A DNA stretch of 64,000 nt from Paractinoplanes durhamensis. Lineage in GTDB: Bacteria > Actinomycetota > Actinomycetes > Mycobacteriales > Micromonosporaceae. Below, one piece after another: positions 15,829 to 25,000 of this stretch (position 1 is the first letter of the stretch; the number at the start of each line of letters is the position of its first letter). Made by a program: the position numbers and the translations under genes. The stretch lies in assembly GCF_016862175.1 (NCBI RefSeq), contig NZ_BOML01000012.1:1-64000 (forward strand), read 5' to 3'. A model generated the notes under the pieces. That model ran no database searches and had not been told where the DNA came from. It saw nothing but the letters and a program-made list of their open reading frames with translations.

Positions 15829-16857
15829 ATGAAGAAGATTCTTGCCTCGCTGGCCGCCGTTGCGCTTCTGGCCGGCTGCGGTAACGGCGCCGCCGGCGGT
15901 GGTGGCGGCGCCGCGGCCTCGGACAAGACGATCCGGCTCGCCTACCAGGCCTTCCCCAGTGGTGACCTGGTGGTCAAGAACCAGGGGCTGCTCGAGAAGG
16001 CGCTGCCGGACTACAAGATCACCTGGACCAAGTTCGACTCCGGGGCCAGCATCAACACCGCCTTCGTCGCCAAGAGCATCGACATCGCGGCGATCGGCTC
16101 GTCGCCGGTGGCCCGCGGGCTGTCGGCGCCGCTGAACATCCCCTACCAGGTCGCGTTCGTCCTCGACGTGGCCGGTGACAACGAGGCCCTGGTCGCCCGC
16201 AACGGCAGCGGCGTCAACGACGTGGCCGGGCTGCGCGGCAAGAAGGTGGCCACGCCGTTCGCCTCGACCGCGCACTACAGCCTGCTCGCCGCGCTGGACA
16301 AGGCCGGGCTCAAGGAGTCCGATCTCACCATCGTCGACCTGGAGCCGCAGGACATCCAGGCGGCCTGGACCCGCGGTGACATCGACGCCGCCTACACCTG
16401 GCTGCCGTCGCTCGCCGAGATCAAGAAGACCGGCAAGGTGCTGATCAGCAGCCGCGAACTGGCCACGGCCGGCAAGCCCACCCTCGACCTCGGCGTGGTG
16501 TCGTCAGCGTTCGCGCAGGCCCACCCGGACGCGGTCGACGCGTGGCGCAAGGTCGAGTCGCAGGCCCTCAACCTGATCGCGTCCGACCCGGCCGCCGCGT
16601 CCAAGGCGATCGCCGTCGAGCTCAACCTGTCGCCGGAGGAGGCCCAGTCGCAGCTGTCGCAGGGCGTCTTCCTCAAGCCGGCCGACATCGCCTCGCCGGA
16701 GTGGCTCGGCACCGAGGGCAGCGTCGGCAAGCTCGCCGACAACCTGGTCAGCGCGGCCGAGTTCCTCAAGGGCCAGCAGAAGATCGACGCGGTCCCGTCG
16801 CTGGCCGACGTGCAGAAGGCCATCTACGTGAAGGGGCTGCCCAGTGCCCTCGGATAG
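15829..16857 (+). CDS. sulfonate-type substrate-binding lipoprotein (SsuA/TauA)
   Basis: 342 residues. Signal peptide with lipobox LLAGCG (Cys near residue 21), so anchored to the outer face of the membrane. The mature protein follows the NMT1/TauA/SsuA pattern: IRLAYQAFPSGDLVVKNQGLLEKAL, KFDSGASINTAFVAKSIDIAAIGSSPVARGL, LRGKKVATPFASTAHYSLLAAL, QAAWTRGDIDAAYTWLP. Binds aliphatic sulfonate or taurine for the adjacent permease. Its end overlaps the ATPase gene by 14 bases. Confidence 0.88.
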   Translation: MKKILASLAAVALLAGCGNGAAGGGGGAAASDKTIRLAYQAFPSGDLVVKNQGLLEKALPDYKITWTKFDSGASINTAFVAKSIDIAAIGSSPVARGLSAPLNIPYQVAFVLDVAGDNEALVARNGSGVNDVAGLRGKKVATPFASTAHYSLLAALDKAGLKESDLTIVDLEPQDIQAAWTRGDIDAAYTWLPSLAEIKKTGKVLISSRELATAGKPTLDLGVVSSAFAQAHPDAVDAWRKVESQALNLIASDPAAASKAIAVELNLSPEEAQSQLSQGVFLKPADIASPEWLGTEGSVGKLADNLVSAAEFLKGQQKIDAVPSLADVQKAIYVKGLPSALG

Positions 16858-17617
16858 CGAAGCTGACGCGGTCGTCCTGGACGCGGTGACGCACACCTAT
16901 GGCGACGTCACCGCGGTCGGGCCGGTCTCGCTCAACGTGCCGGCCGGGGAGTTCCTCGTCCTGGTCGGGGCGTCCGGCTGCGGCAAGAGCACGCTCCTGC
17001 GGCTGATCGCCGGCTTCGAACAGCCCACGGCCGGTTCGGTGCTGGCCGCGGGCGTTCGCCCGGTGCCCGGCCGCGGGGCCGGTCTGGTCTTCCAGCAGCC
17101 GCGGCTGTTCCCGTGGCGGACCGTCGGTGGCAACGTCGCGCTGGCCCTGCGCTACGCCGGCCAGCCCTACGGCCGGGAGCGGGTCGAAGGGCTGCTGGCC
17201 CGGGTCGGACTGCACGACGTCGCGCACCGGCGCACCTGGCAGATCTCCGGCGGCCAGCAGCAGCGGGTCGCCATCGCCCGGGCGCTCGCGGTCGACAACC
17301 CGCTGCTGCTGCTCGACGAGCCGTTCGCGGCGCTGGACGCGCTCACCCGCGAACGCCTGCAGGAGGACCTGCGCCGGGTCAGTGCCGAGACCGGCCGGAC
17401 CTGCGTGTTCGTGACGCACAGCGTGGACGAGGCGGTCTTCCTCGGCAGCCGGGTCGTGGTCCTCACGCCCCGGCCCGGCCGGGTCGCCCTCGACCTGCCG
17501 ATCGAGCTGCCGCGCACCGGGATCGACCCGGACGAGCTGCGTGGCCTGCCCGCCTTCGCCGCGGCCCGCGCCCAGGTCGGCGCCGCGGTCCGACATCCAG
17601 AGGGAGTGCTCGCATGA
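16844..17617 (+). CDS. ABC transporter ATPase, sulfonate/taurine type (SsuB/TauB)
   Basis: 257 residues. Walker A GASGCGKST with Lys48, Q-loop VFQQPRLFPWRTV, signature SGGQQQRVAIARAL, Walker B LLLLDEPFAALD and switch His in VTHSVDEAVFLGSRVVVL; all catalytic residues are present. It energises uptake through the permease encoded two genes upstream. Overlaps the lipoprotein gene by 14 bases and the dioxygenase gene by 4 (ATGA). Confidence 0.9.
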   Translation: MPSDSEADAVVLDAVTHTYGDVTAVGPVSLNVPAGEFLVLVGASGCGKSTLLRLIAGFEQPTAGSVLAAGVRPVPGRGAGLVFQQPRLFPWRTVGGNVALALRYAGQPYGRERVEGLLARVGLHDVAHRRTWQISGGQQQRVAIARALAVDNPLLLLDEPFAALDALTRERLQEDLRRVSAETGRTCVFVTHSVDEAVFLGSRVVVLTPRPGRVALDLPIELPRTGIDPDELRGLPAFAAARAQVGAAVRHPEGVLA

Positions 17618-18456
17618 AGGAACTCGAACCGCTCGGCCCGCACTTCGGCGCCATCGTGCACGGTGTCGACCTGGCCGGCGCGTCCGACGCGGTGCTCGCC
17701 GACGTCCGGGCCGCGCTGGTCGACCGGAAGGTCCTCTTCTTCCGCGACCAGCTGCTCGACGACGACGGGCAGGTCGCGCTCGGGCGCCGGATCGGCGAGC
17801 TCACCGCCTCGCACCCGGTGGTCGGCGGCGTCGACGCGGCCCACCCCGAGGTGTACGCCCTGGACAGCGCCGACAACGGGTTCGCCGACGTGTGGCACAC
17901 CGACGTGACGTTCATGAAGCGGCCGCCGCTCGGGTCGATCCTGCGCGCGGTGGTGCTGCCACCGTCCGGCGGGGACACCCAGTGGGCCGATGCGCAGCTG
18001 GCCTACGAGTCGCTGTCCGCGCCGGTGCGGCGGCTGGCCGACCAGCTCACCGCGGTGCACGACGGGAACCGGGAGTTCGGGTATTACCTGGCGCAGCGGC
18101 GTGGCGGCAAGGGCAATGAGTGGGACGGCGAGGTGGTCACCCAGCTGACGCCGGTCGAGCATCCGGTCGTCCGGGTGCATCCGGAGACCGGGCGGCCGGG
18201 GATCTTCGTGAACCCGGGCTTCACCTCGCACATCGTCGGGGTGTCCGAGTTCGAGAGCCGGGGCATCCTCGACCTGCTCTACGCCCACCTCACCAAGCCG
18301 GAGCACATCGTGCGGCACCGGTGGCGCCCGGGCGACGTGGCGATGTGGGACAACCGGAGCACCTCGCACTATGCGAACCGCGACTACGGCGACCAGCGCC
18401 GGGTCATGCACCGGATCACGCTGCGCGGGGACGTGCCGGTCGGGCCGGCCGCCTGA
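17614..18456 (+). CDS. TauD/TfdA-family Fe(II)/2-oxoglutarate dioxygenase
   Basis: 280 residues, ATG 17614 overlapping the ATPase stop. Iron ligands fit TauD: His95 and Asp97 in WHTDVTF and His252 in SHYANRDYGDQRRVMHR, with Arg267 at the place of TauD's sulfonate/2-oxoglutarate-binding Arg. TauD oxidises taurine to aminoacetaldehyde and sulfite; paralogues attack alkylsulfonates or alkyl sulfates. Co-transcription with the transporter supports desulfonation of an imported sulfonate. The exact substrate is inferred only. Confidence 0.85.
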   Translation: MKELEPLGPHFGAIVHGVDLAGASDAVLADVRAALVDRKVLFFRDQLLDDDGQVALGRRIGELTASHPVVGGVDAAHPEVYALDSADNGFADVWHTDVTFMKRPPLGSILRAVVLPPSGGDTQWADAQLAYESLSAPVRRLADQLTAVHDGNREFGYYLAQRRGGKGNEWDGEVVTQLTPVEHPVVRVHPETGRPGIFVNPGFTSHIVGVSEFESRGILDLLYAHLTKPEHIVRHRWRPGDVAMWDNRSTSHYANRDYGDQRRVMHRITLRGDVPVGPAA

Positions 18457-18473
18457 AAAACGCGGCCTAGAAA

Positions 18474-18491
18474 AATGGACGCTCGTTCATT
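18474..18491. promoter_or_regulatory. TetR-type operator upstream of the methyltransferase-TetR operon
   Basis: AATGGACGCTCGTTCATT is an inverted repeat AATG-n-ACG-nn-CGT-n-CATT. A CATTAT hexamer (18488-18493) overlaps its right arm and could be the -10. Autoregulation by the TetR protein at 19374-19967 is the likely use. Confidence 0.45.
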
Positions 18492-18503
18492 ATCGTGGGC
18501 GGC

Positions 18504-19328
18504 GTGCAGAACAAGGCCAGCCGGACCGCGCAGCAGGTGGCGTTGTTCCGCGCGCTGGAGACGGCGCGCGGGCACGACCGGGTCTTCGACGACCCCCTGG
18601 CCGTCCGGTTCCTGAGCGGCGGTTATCGCTGGCTGGCCCGGGCCGCGCGGGTCCGGCCGGTCGGGCTGCGACTGTCCCGGTTCATCGACTCCCGATGGCC
18701 GGGGCCGCGGCCCTCGGCGGTCGCGCGCACCCGGCTCATCGACGATCTGGTGGTCGCGGCCCTGCGCGGGGGAGCGCGGCAGGTTCTCCTTCTGGGGGCG
18801 GGCTACGACAGCCGGGCCTATCGGCTGCCGGGGATGTCGCGGGTGGCGGTCTTCGAGGCGGACCACCCGGCCACCCAGGCGGTCAAGCGGCGGCTGATCC
18901 GCGGGGCGGTGCGGCCCGAGCGGCGGGGGCACGTCACGTTCGTACCCGTGGATCTGCTGGTTGAAGATCTTGGGGAAGCGTTGCTGCGCAACGGGTTCGC
19001 GGCGCTGGAGCCGACGGTGGTGGTGTGGGAAGGGGTCACCAACTACCTCACCGAGGCGGCCGTCGACGCCACCCTGCGGCGGCTCGCCGACCTGACCGCC
19101 ACCGGCAGCCGGCTCGTGCTCACCTATGTCGACAGGCGGGTTCTCGACGGGGTGATCGACGCGGGGGCCGTGGCCGGAGGCGGTCAAGCGGGCCGGGGAG
19201 CCGTGGACGTTCGGGTTCGACCCGGCGCGCCTGGGCGGCTATCTCGCCGAGCGGGGCATGCGGCTCGCTCTCGACATGTCCACCCGGGACGCGGCCGACC
19301 GCTATCTGCTGCCGCTCGGGCGACGTGA
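18504..19328 (+). CDS. leucine-carboxyl-methyltransferase-type SAM methyltransferase, frameshifted near the end
   Basis: Start at GTG 18504 (GTG 18495 also possible). Sequence matches the TIGR00027/PPM1-like O-methyltransferases: FDDPLAVRFL, ARTRLIDDL, QVLLLGAGYDSRAYRLPG (SAM loop), VAVFEADHPATQAVKR, VVVWEGVTNYLTEAAVDATL. After GAVAG (about 19175) the reading turns into Arg/Gly shadow sequence. The genuine C-terminus EAVKRAGEPWTFGFDP...FYRVAEAEIQ is one frame away and ends at TAG 19372-19374, which overlaps the next gene's GTG (TAGTG). One extra G in the GGCCGGAGG stretch explains the break. Confidence 0.75.
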   Translation: MQNKASRTAQQVALFRALETARGHDRVFDDPLAVRFLSGGYRWLARAARVRPVGLRLSRFIDSRWPGPRPSAVARTRLIDDLVVAALRGGARQVLLLGAGYDSRAYRLPGMSRVAVFEADHPATQAVKRRLIRGAVRPERRGHVTFVPVDLLVEDLGEALLRNGFAALEPTVVVWEGVTNYLTEAAVDATLRRLADLTATGSRLVLTYVDRRVLDGVIDAGAVAGGGQAGRGAVDVRVRPGAPGRLSRRAGHAARSRHVHPGRGRPLSAAARAT

Positions 19329-19373
19329 AGAGGCGGCCACCTTCTACCGGGTGGCCGAGGCGGAGATCCAGTA

Positions 19374-19967
19374 GTGCCCAAGGTCAGTGCGGCGTACCTG
19401 GCCGCCCGGCGGCGGCAGATTCTCGACGCGGCGGCGGCCTGCTTCGCGCGGGACGGCTTTCACCGGACGTCCATGCAGGACATCGTGCGGGAGTCGGGGA
19501 TCAGCGCGGGGCTGGTCTACCGGTATTTCGCCGGCAAGGACGACGTGATCGCGGCGATCGTCGGCGAATGGCACGACCAGCGGCAGATCTTCGCCACCGG
19601 CGGTGTCGACGAGCGGGTCGCCGCCTATCTTGACTATCTGCGGTCGGTGGGGGATCCCGAATCGGCCGCGCGGCTGCGGCTCGGGGTGCAGATCTGGGCC
19701 GAGGCGGTGCGCAACCCGCGGATCCGGGAGCTGTCCCGCCGTAACGTCGACGACCCGCGCGCCGCGGTGGCGGCGGTGCTGCGGACGCTGCCGCTCGCGC
19801 CGGGGCTCGACCCGGACGCGCTGGCCCGGGTGCTGATCGCCGTCTACCAGGGGCTGCTCGTGCAGACCGTGTGGGACGACGGCGTCGACAACGCCGCCTA
19901 CGTCGGCACGGTCGAGGCGTTGCTCGGGGCGCTCATCCGGTCAGGGCCGCCTTCAGCGCCCCGGTGA
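19374..19967 (+). CDS. TetR-family transcriptional regulator
   Basis: 197 residues, GTG 19374 overlapping the true stop of the methyltransferase. HTH: ARRRQILDAAAACFARDGFHRTSMQDIVRESGISAGLVYRYFAGKDDVIAAI. The C-terminal domain is of the TetR_C_6 type (FATGGVDERVAAYLDYL). Likely controls its own operon through the dyad at 18474-18491. The last 35 bases overlap the end of the convergent sensor-kinase gene. Confidence 0.85.
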   Translation: MPKVSAAYLAARRRQILDAAAACFARDGFHRTSMQDIVRESGISAGLVYRYFAGKDDVIAAIVGEWHDQRQIFATGGVDERVAAYLDYLRSVGDPESAARLRLGVQIWAEAVRNPRIRELSRRNVDDPRAAVAAVLRTLPLAPGLDPDALARVLIAVYQGLLVQTVWDDGVDNAAYVGTVEALLGALIRSGPPSAPR

Positions 19968-21972
19968 GGTCGGCGCTGCTGAACGGCTTGGCCAGGATCA
20001 TGCGGCCCGGTTCCAGCGAGCGGCCCTCGTCGTCGATGAGGGCCTCGGCGTACCCGGAAATGAAAATGACCTTGGTGTCGGGGCGGTCGCTGAGGAAGCG
20101 GTGGGCGAGCTGGCGGCCGTCCATGCCGGGCATCACCACGTCGGTGACCAGGCAGTGGATCGGGCCGGTGTGCTGCTCGGCGGCCTGCAGGGCCTCGGCG
20201 CCGCCGGCCGCGGTCAGCACCCGGTAGCCGGCCTTGGCGATGAACCGGGCGGTCACCTCGCGCAGGTCCTTCTCGTCGTCGACCAGCAGCACGGTCAGGT
20301 CGCCGTTGGCGGCGGGCGGCACCGGGGGAGCGGGCACGGCCGGCGCGGTCGATGCGGCCGGCTCCCGCGGGCGGGCGTCGGGGCTCTCCGCGGCCGGCAG
20401 CCGGATCAGCACCTGGGTGCCCCGGCCCACCGCGGAGTCGAGGGTGATGTCGCCGCCGGCCTGGCTCACCACCCCCTGCGCGGTGGCCAGGCCCAGCCCG
20501 GCCGTGCGGCTGCCCGCCTTGGTCGAGTAGAACGGCTCGAACGCGCGGGCGAGCACCTCCGGCGACATGCCCCGGCCGTTGTCGGCGACGCAGATGGTGG
20601 CCTGCCCGTGCGGGGAACGGCCGTTGGTGACCGTGATGGTGCCACCGTCCGGCATCGCGTCGCGGGCGTTGGCGATCACGATGTGCAGCAGGCGTTCGAG
20701 AAGCCGGGGGTCGATCCGCACCGCGGGAACCTCGCCCGGCCGCACGTCCAGCTTGATGTTCCGGCCGGCCGCCTCGGCGAGGGCGGGGGCCGCTTCGGCC
20801 AGGAACGCGTCCAGGTCGACCAGCTCCGGCTGGCTGATCTCGCGGCGGCCGAACGCGAGGAGCTGCTCGGTCAGCTTGGTGGCCCGTTCGCCGCCCTTGG
20901 TGACCTGGGCCAGGTCGTCCAGCAGGGCGTCGCCGGTGGTCGAGCCGATCCGGCCGGCCTGCATCTCCTCGGTGATCTGCTCGATCGCCAGGGTCAGGAA
21001 GCCGAGCATCGCGCCGAGCAGGTTGTTGAAGTCGTGCGCCATGCCGCCGGCCATCCGGCGCAGGCTGTCCAGGCGCTCGGCGTCGCGGCGGCGGGCCTCG
21101 GCCTGACGCTGCCGGACCTCCCAGCCGGCCCGCTCCTCGGCCGCGACCACGTCGGTGATGTCGTCGACCATCACCACCGCGCCGGACAGCTCGGCCTCGG
21201 CGTCGCGGATCGGCCGCAGGTGCACGCGCAGCCAGCGCGCGTCGTCGCCGGGGCGGGTGATCCGGTTGCGGTAGCGGTGCTCGACCGCCTCGGCCGCGCC
21301 GGCGTGCACGACGGCCAGGGCCTCGTCGTGGGTCTCCGGGTCGAGGCAGGTCAGCCAGCCTCGGCCGAGCAGCCGCTCGGCCGGCTCGCCGACGATCTCG
21401 GTGAGCCGCGGGTTGACGTAGGTGGCGTCGCCGTGGGCGTCCAGCAGGACGATGCCGACCGGGGAGGACGCGGCCATCGCCTCGAAGCGGCCCTCGGTGT
21501 GCCGCAGCGCCCGGACCTTCTCCACCAGCGTCGCGTTGATCGCCCGGGCGTGCACGGTGGCGAACTCGTCGGCCGGGCGCGGGGTGATCTCGACCGGGCC
21601 GTTGCGCAGCGCCACGTCGACCGCGTCGAGCAGCTCGCGCGGGTCGGCGCTGCGCAGCACCACCTGGGAGACGCCCCAGGCCTCGGCGATCGGCCGGGTC
21701 TCCGGCTCCAGGTAGTTGGCCGTGTAGAAGATGACCGGCGCGTGCGCGGCCTGCTCGTCGGGGGCGCTGCGTAGCCGGTGGACGAGCTCGAGGCCGTCGA
21801 TGCCGGGCATCAGGACGTCGGAGACGACCACATCGGGGTGCCGGCTCTGGGCCAGGGCCAGCGCGTCGGCACCGTCGCAGGCCTCGATGACCTCGTGCCC
21901 GCGATATCCGAGCAGCATGGCCATGAGCTCCCGATTGGCCGCCACATCGTCGACCACAAGCACGGTCGCCAC
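19933..21972 (-). CDS. hybrid histidine kinase, REC-PAS-HisKA-HATPase-REC
   Basis: 679 residues. GTG 21972 chosen because GAGAGGGG lies 5 bases upstream and the first receiver strand (VATVLVVDD) begins there. Domain order: receiver 1 (Asp52 in VVVSDVLMPGIDG), PAS about 160-275, dimerisation helix with phospho-His313 in GGMAHDFNNLLG, ATPase (NARDAMPDGG; VADNGRGM; GLGLATAQGVV), receiver 2 from about 555 (LVTDVVMPGMDG). No membrane segment, so a cytosolic sensor fed by phosphotransfer or a soluble signal. Divergent from a second hybrid kinase 82 bases away. Confidence 0.88.
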   Translation of the reverse strand: MATVLVVDDVAANRELMAMLLGYRGHEVIEACDGADALALAQSRHPDVVVSDVLMPGIDGLELVHRLRSAPDEQAAHAPVIFYTANYLEPETRPIAEAWGVSQVVLRSADPRELLDAVDVALRNGPVEITPRPADEFATVHARAINATLVEKVRALRHTEGRFEAMAASSPVGIVLLDAHGDATYVNPRLTEIVGEPAERLLGRGWLTCLDPETHDEALAVVHAGAAEAVEHRYRNRITRPGDDARWLRVHLRPIRDAEAELSGAVVMVDDITDVVAAEERAGWEVRQRQAEARRRDAERLDSLRRMAGGMAHDFNNLLGAMLGFLTLAIEQITEEMQAGRIGSTTGDALLDDLAQVTKGGERATKLTEQLLAFGRREISQPELVDLDAFLAEAAPALAEAAGRNIKLDVRPGEVPAVRIDPRLLERLLHIVIANARDAMPDGGTITVTNGRSPHGQATICVADNGRGMSPEVLARAFEPFYSTKAGSRTAGLGLATAQGVVSQAGGDITLDSAVGRGTQVLIRLPAAESPDARPREPAASTAPAVPAPPVPPAANGDLTVLLVDDEKDLREVTARFIAKAGYRVLTAAGGAEALQAAEQHTGPIHCLVTDVVMPGMDGRQLAHRFLSDRPDTKVIFISGYAEALIDDEGRSLEPGRMILAKPFSSADLTGALKAALTG

Positions 21973-22054
21973 AGCAACCCCTCTCAAGGAACGACTATCG
22001 CTCACCCAGGAAATTACCGCCACAAACGGACCTTCAAGATGATATTCCGGATAT

Positions 22055-25000
22055 ATGTCTTCAGCCCCGGAAGCCGCCGAGCGGGCGGCGTGCCGGCTCG
22101 CAATGATCTTCTCGCAGTCGATGGGCGTGCTGACCGGGGTGATCGGGGCGGCCCTGCCGGTCTTCGCCGGGCCGGATCAGGCCGCGATCGGCCTCAGCCT
22201 GGTGCTGTTCGGCGCCGGAACCATGTGCCACGTGCGGCTCGGCGGGCCACGCCGCCGGTTCGCGGCCGTCCTGCCCGTCCTGGCCGCCGTGCTCCTGGCC
22301 GGCGCTCTGCTGGCCGACGGACTCCCGCCTGATGGGCTGTTGAACGGCGGGCAGTCGGCCGGCGATCAGGGGACCGGCGGCCTGCTCCCGTCGCTCCTGC
22401 TGCTGGCCGCCGCGCAGATCGTGCTGTTCACCGCCGGCCGCCGCCGGGCCGCGGTGCTCGGGGCGGCCGCCGCGATCAGCGCCGGTGCGCTCGCGGTGCC
22501 GGCCGCCGGGCACTCGCCGGCGGCCTTCATCGCGGTGCTCGCCGGTGCGGCCGCGCTGCTGCCCACCGGTGGCCGGGCGGCCCGGCAGGCCCAGCTGGAA
22601 ACGATCATGCGACACACGCCGACGGCGTTCTTCGTCAAAGGGCTCGACGGGCGCTACCGGATGGCCAGCGCCGCGTTCGAGCAGCTGTACGGCGTCGAGC
22701 CGGGCACCGCCGCCGGGCGCCTGGACTCCGAGATCCACACCGGGCGGAAGCTGGCCGAGGTCGCCCGCCGGGACCGGCTCGTGGTGGACTCGGCCGAACC
22801 TCTCGTCTTCGAGGACGAGGTGCCCGGCGAGCACGGCCTCCGATCGTTCGTGACGACCGTCTTCGCGATGCGTTCCGACGGCGGGGAGGCGTACGCCATC
22901 TGTGGGGTGACCAGCGAGATCACCCAGTTGCGGATCGCCGAGAGCAAGTTCAAGGCGCTGCTCGACGCCTCGCCGGAGGCGATGATCTGCGTCGATGCCG
23001 AGGGTGTCGTCGTGCTCGCCAACGCGCGGGCCGCGCAGGTGTTCCACTACCGGCCCGACGAGCTGCTCGGCATGCCGGTCGAGACGCTGATCCCGGCGGC
23101 CCAGCGGGACCGGCACCGGGCGCATCGGCGGGCCTACCTGGCCGCCCCGGCACCGCGGAAGATGGGCGAGGGGATGCGGCTGACCGCGCTGTGCGGCGAC
23201 GGCACCGAATGCCCGGTGGAGATCAGCCTGGCCGCGGTGGACGGCGAGGGCGGCACCGTCGTCTTCGCCACCGTGCAGGACGTCACCGACCGGATCGCCC
23301 AGGCCCAGTCGGACGCGCAACTGGCCGGGATCGTGGCCGCCTCCAGCGACGCGATCGTCTCCAAGACCCTGGACGGCACGATCCTCACCTGGAATCCGGG
23401 CGCGGCCCGCCTCTACGGCTACACCGCGGAGGAGATGATCGGCCGGGACGTCACGGTCATCCTGCCCGACGACAAGCCCGACGAGGAGCGGCGGCTGCTG
23501 GCCCGGGTCCGCTCCGGCGAACTGGTCAAACACCACGAGACCAGGCGGGTACGCCAGGACGGCACCACCATCTACGTGTCGCTGAGCATGGCGCCGATCC
23601 GCGACCCGGGTGGCGTGATCGTCGGGGCCTCGACCATCTCGCACGACATCACCGCCGAGGTGGAGGCCGAGCAGCGGCTGCGCTTCGAGCGCGAACAGTT
23701 CCAAATGATCATGACGGCGGCCAGCGACCCGTTCGTCAGCATGGACTACCGCGGCCTGATCACCGAGTGGAACCGGCAGTCGGAGCAGGTCTTCGGCTGG
23801 ACCCGGGAGCAGGTGCTGGGCCGGCACGTGGTGGACACGATCCTGCCCCGCCGTTACGGCGCCGCCCTCGACCGGATCCTCGAGGGGCGCTGGGACTGGC
23901 TCCTCGACCGGCCGACCGAGATGGACGCGGTCCGGGCCGACGGCACCGTGCTGCCGATCGAGCTGACCATGTGGCGGGTCCGCCGGGACGACCGGTCCAC
24001 CTTCCACGCGTTCGCCCGGGACATCACCGCCCGCCGGCAGACCGAACAGGCCCTCGCCCAGGCCCGCGACCAGGCGGTCGAGACCGCCCGGCTGAAGTCG
24101 CAGTTCCTGGCCTCGATGAGCCACGAGATCCGGACCCCGATGAACGGCGTCATCGGCCTGAGCGGCCTGCTGCTGGAGACCGACCTGGCGGAGAACCAGC
24201 ACCGGTACGCGCAGGGCATCAACAACGCCGGGGTCGCCCTGCTGGCGGTGATCAACGACGTCCTCGACTTCTCCAAGCTGGAGGCGGGCAAGGTCGTCCC
24301 GGAGCGGGCGAACTTCGAGATCGGGCGGCTGCTCGACGAGGTGGTCGCGCTGGTCGGCGACGTCACCGGCGCCAAGTCGCTGATCGTGATCGCCGGCTGC
24401 CACCCCGATCTGGCCGGCCCGGTCAGCGGCGACCCGGGCAAGCTGCGGCAGGTGCTGCTCAACCTGGCCGGCAACGCGGTCAAGTTCACCGCGGGCGGCC
24501 GGGTCACCGTCACCGCGGCTCCCGCCGAGGGTGACGTCCCCGACGGCCGGATGCCGGTGCGGTTCGAGGTGGCCGACACCGGCATCGGCATCGACGCCGA
24601 CCAGCAGGCCGCCCTGTTCGAGCCGTTCATCCAGGCCGACGCCAGCACCACCCGGCGGTTCGGCGGCACCGGGCTCGGCCTGGCCATCAGCCGGGAGCTG
24701 GTCGGCGTGATGGGCGGGGAGATCGGCCTGGTCAGCGAGGCCGGCAAGGGCAGCACGTTCTGGTTCACGGTGCCGCTGTGGCCGCCGGTCGACGGTGTCG
24801 AACCGCAGCCGCGGCACGTCGCCGAGGTGCCGGCCGGCCGCGGGCACGTGCTGCTGGTCGAGGACAACGACATCAACCAGACCGTCGCCCTCGGCATCCT
24901 CGGCAACCTCGGCTGGAGCGCCGATGTGGCCGGCGACGGCCGGGAAGCGGTCCGGATGGCCGCCGCCCAGGACTATCAGGCGATCTTCATGGACTGCCTG

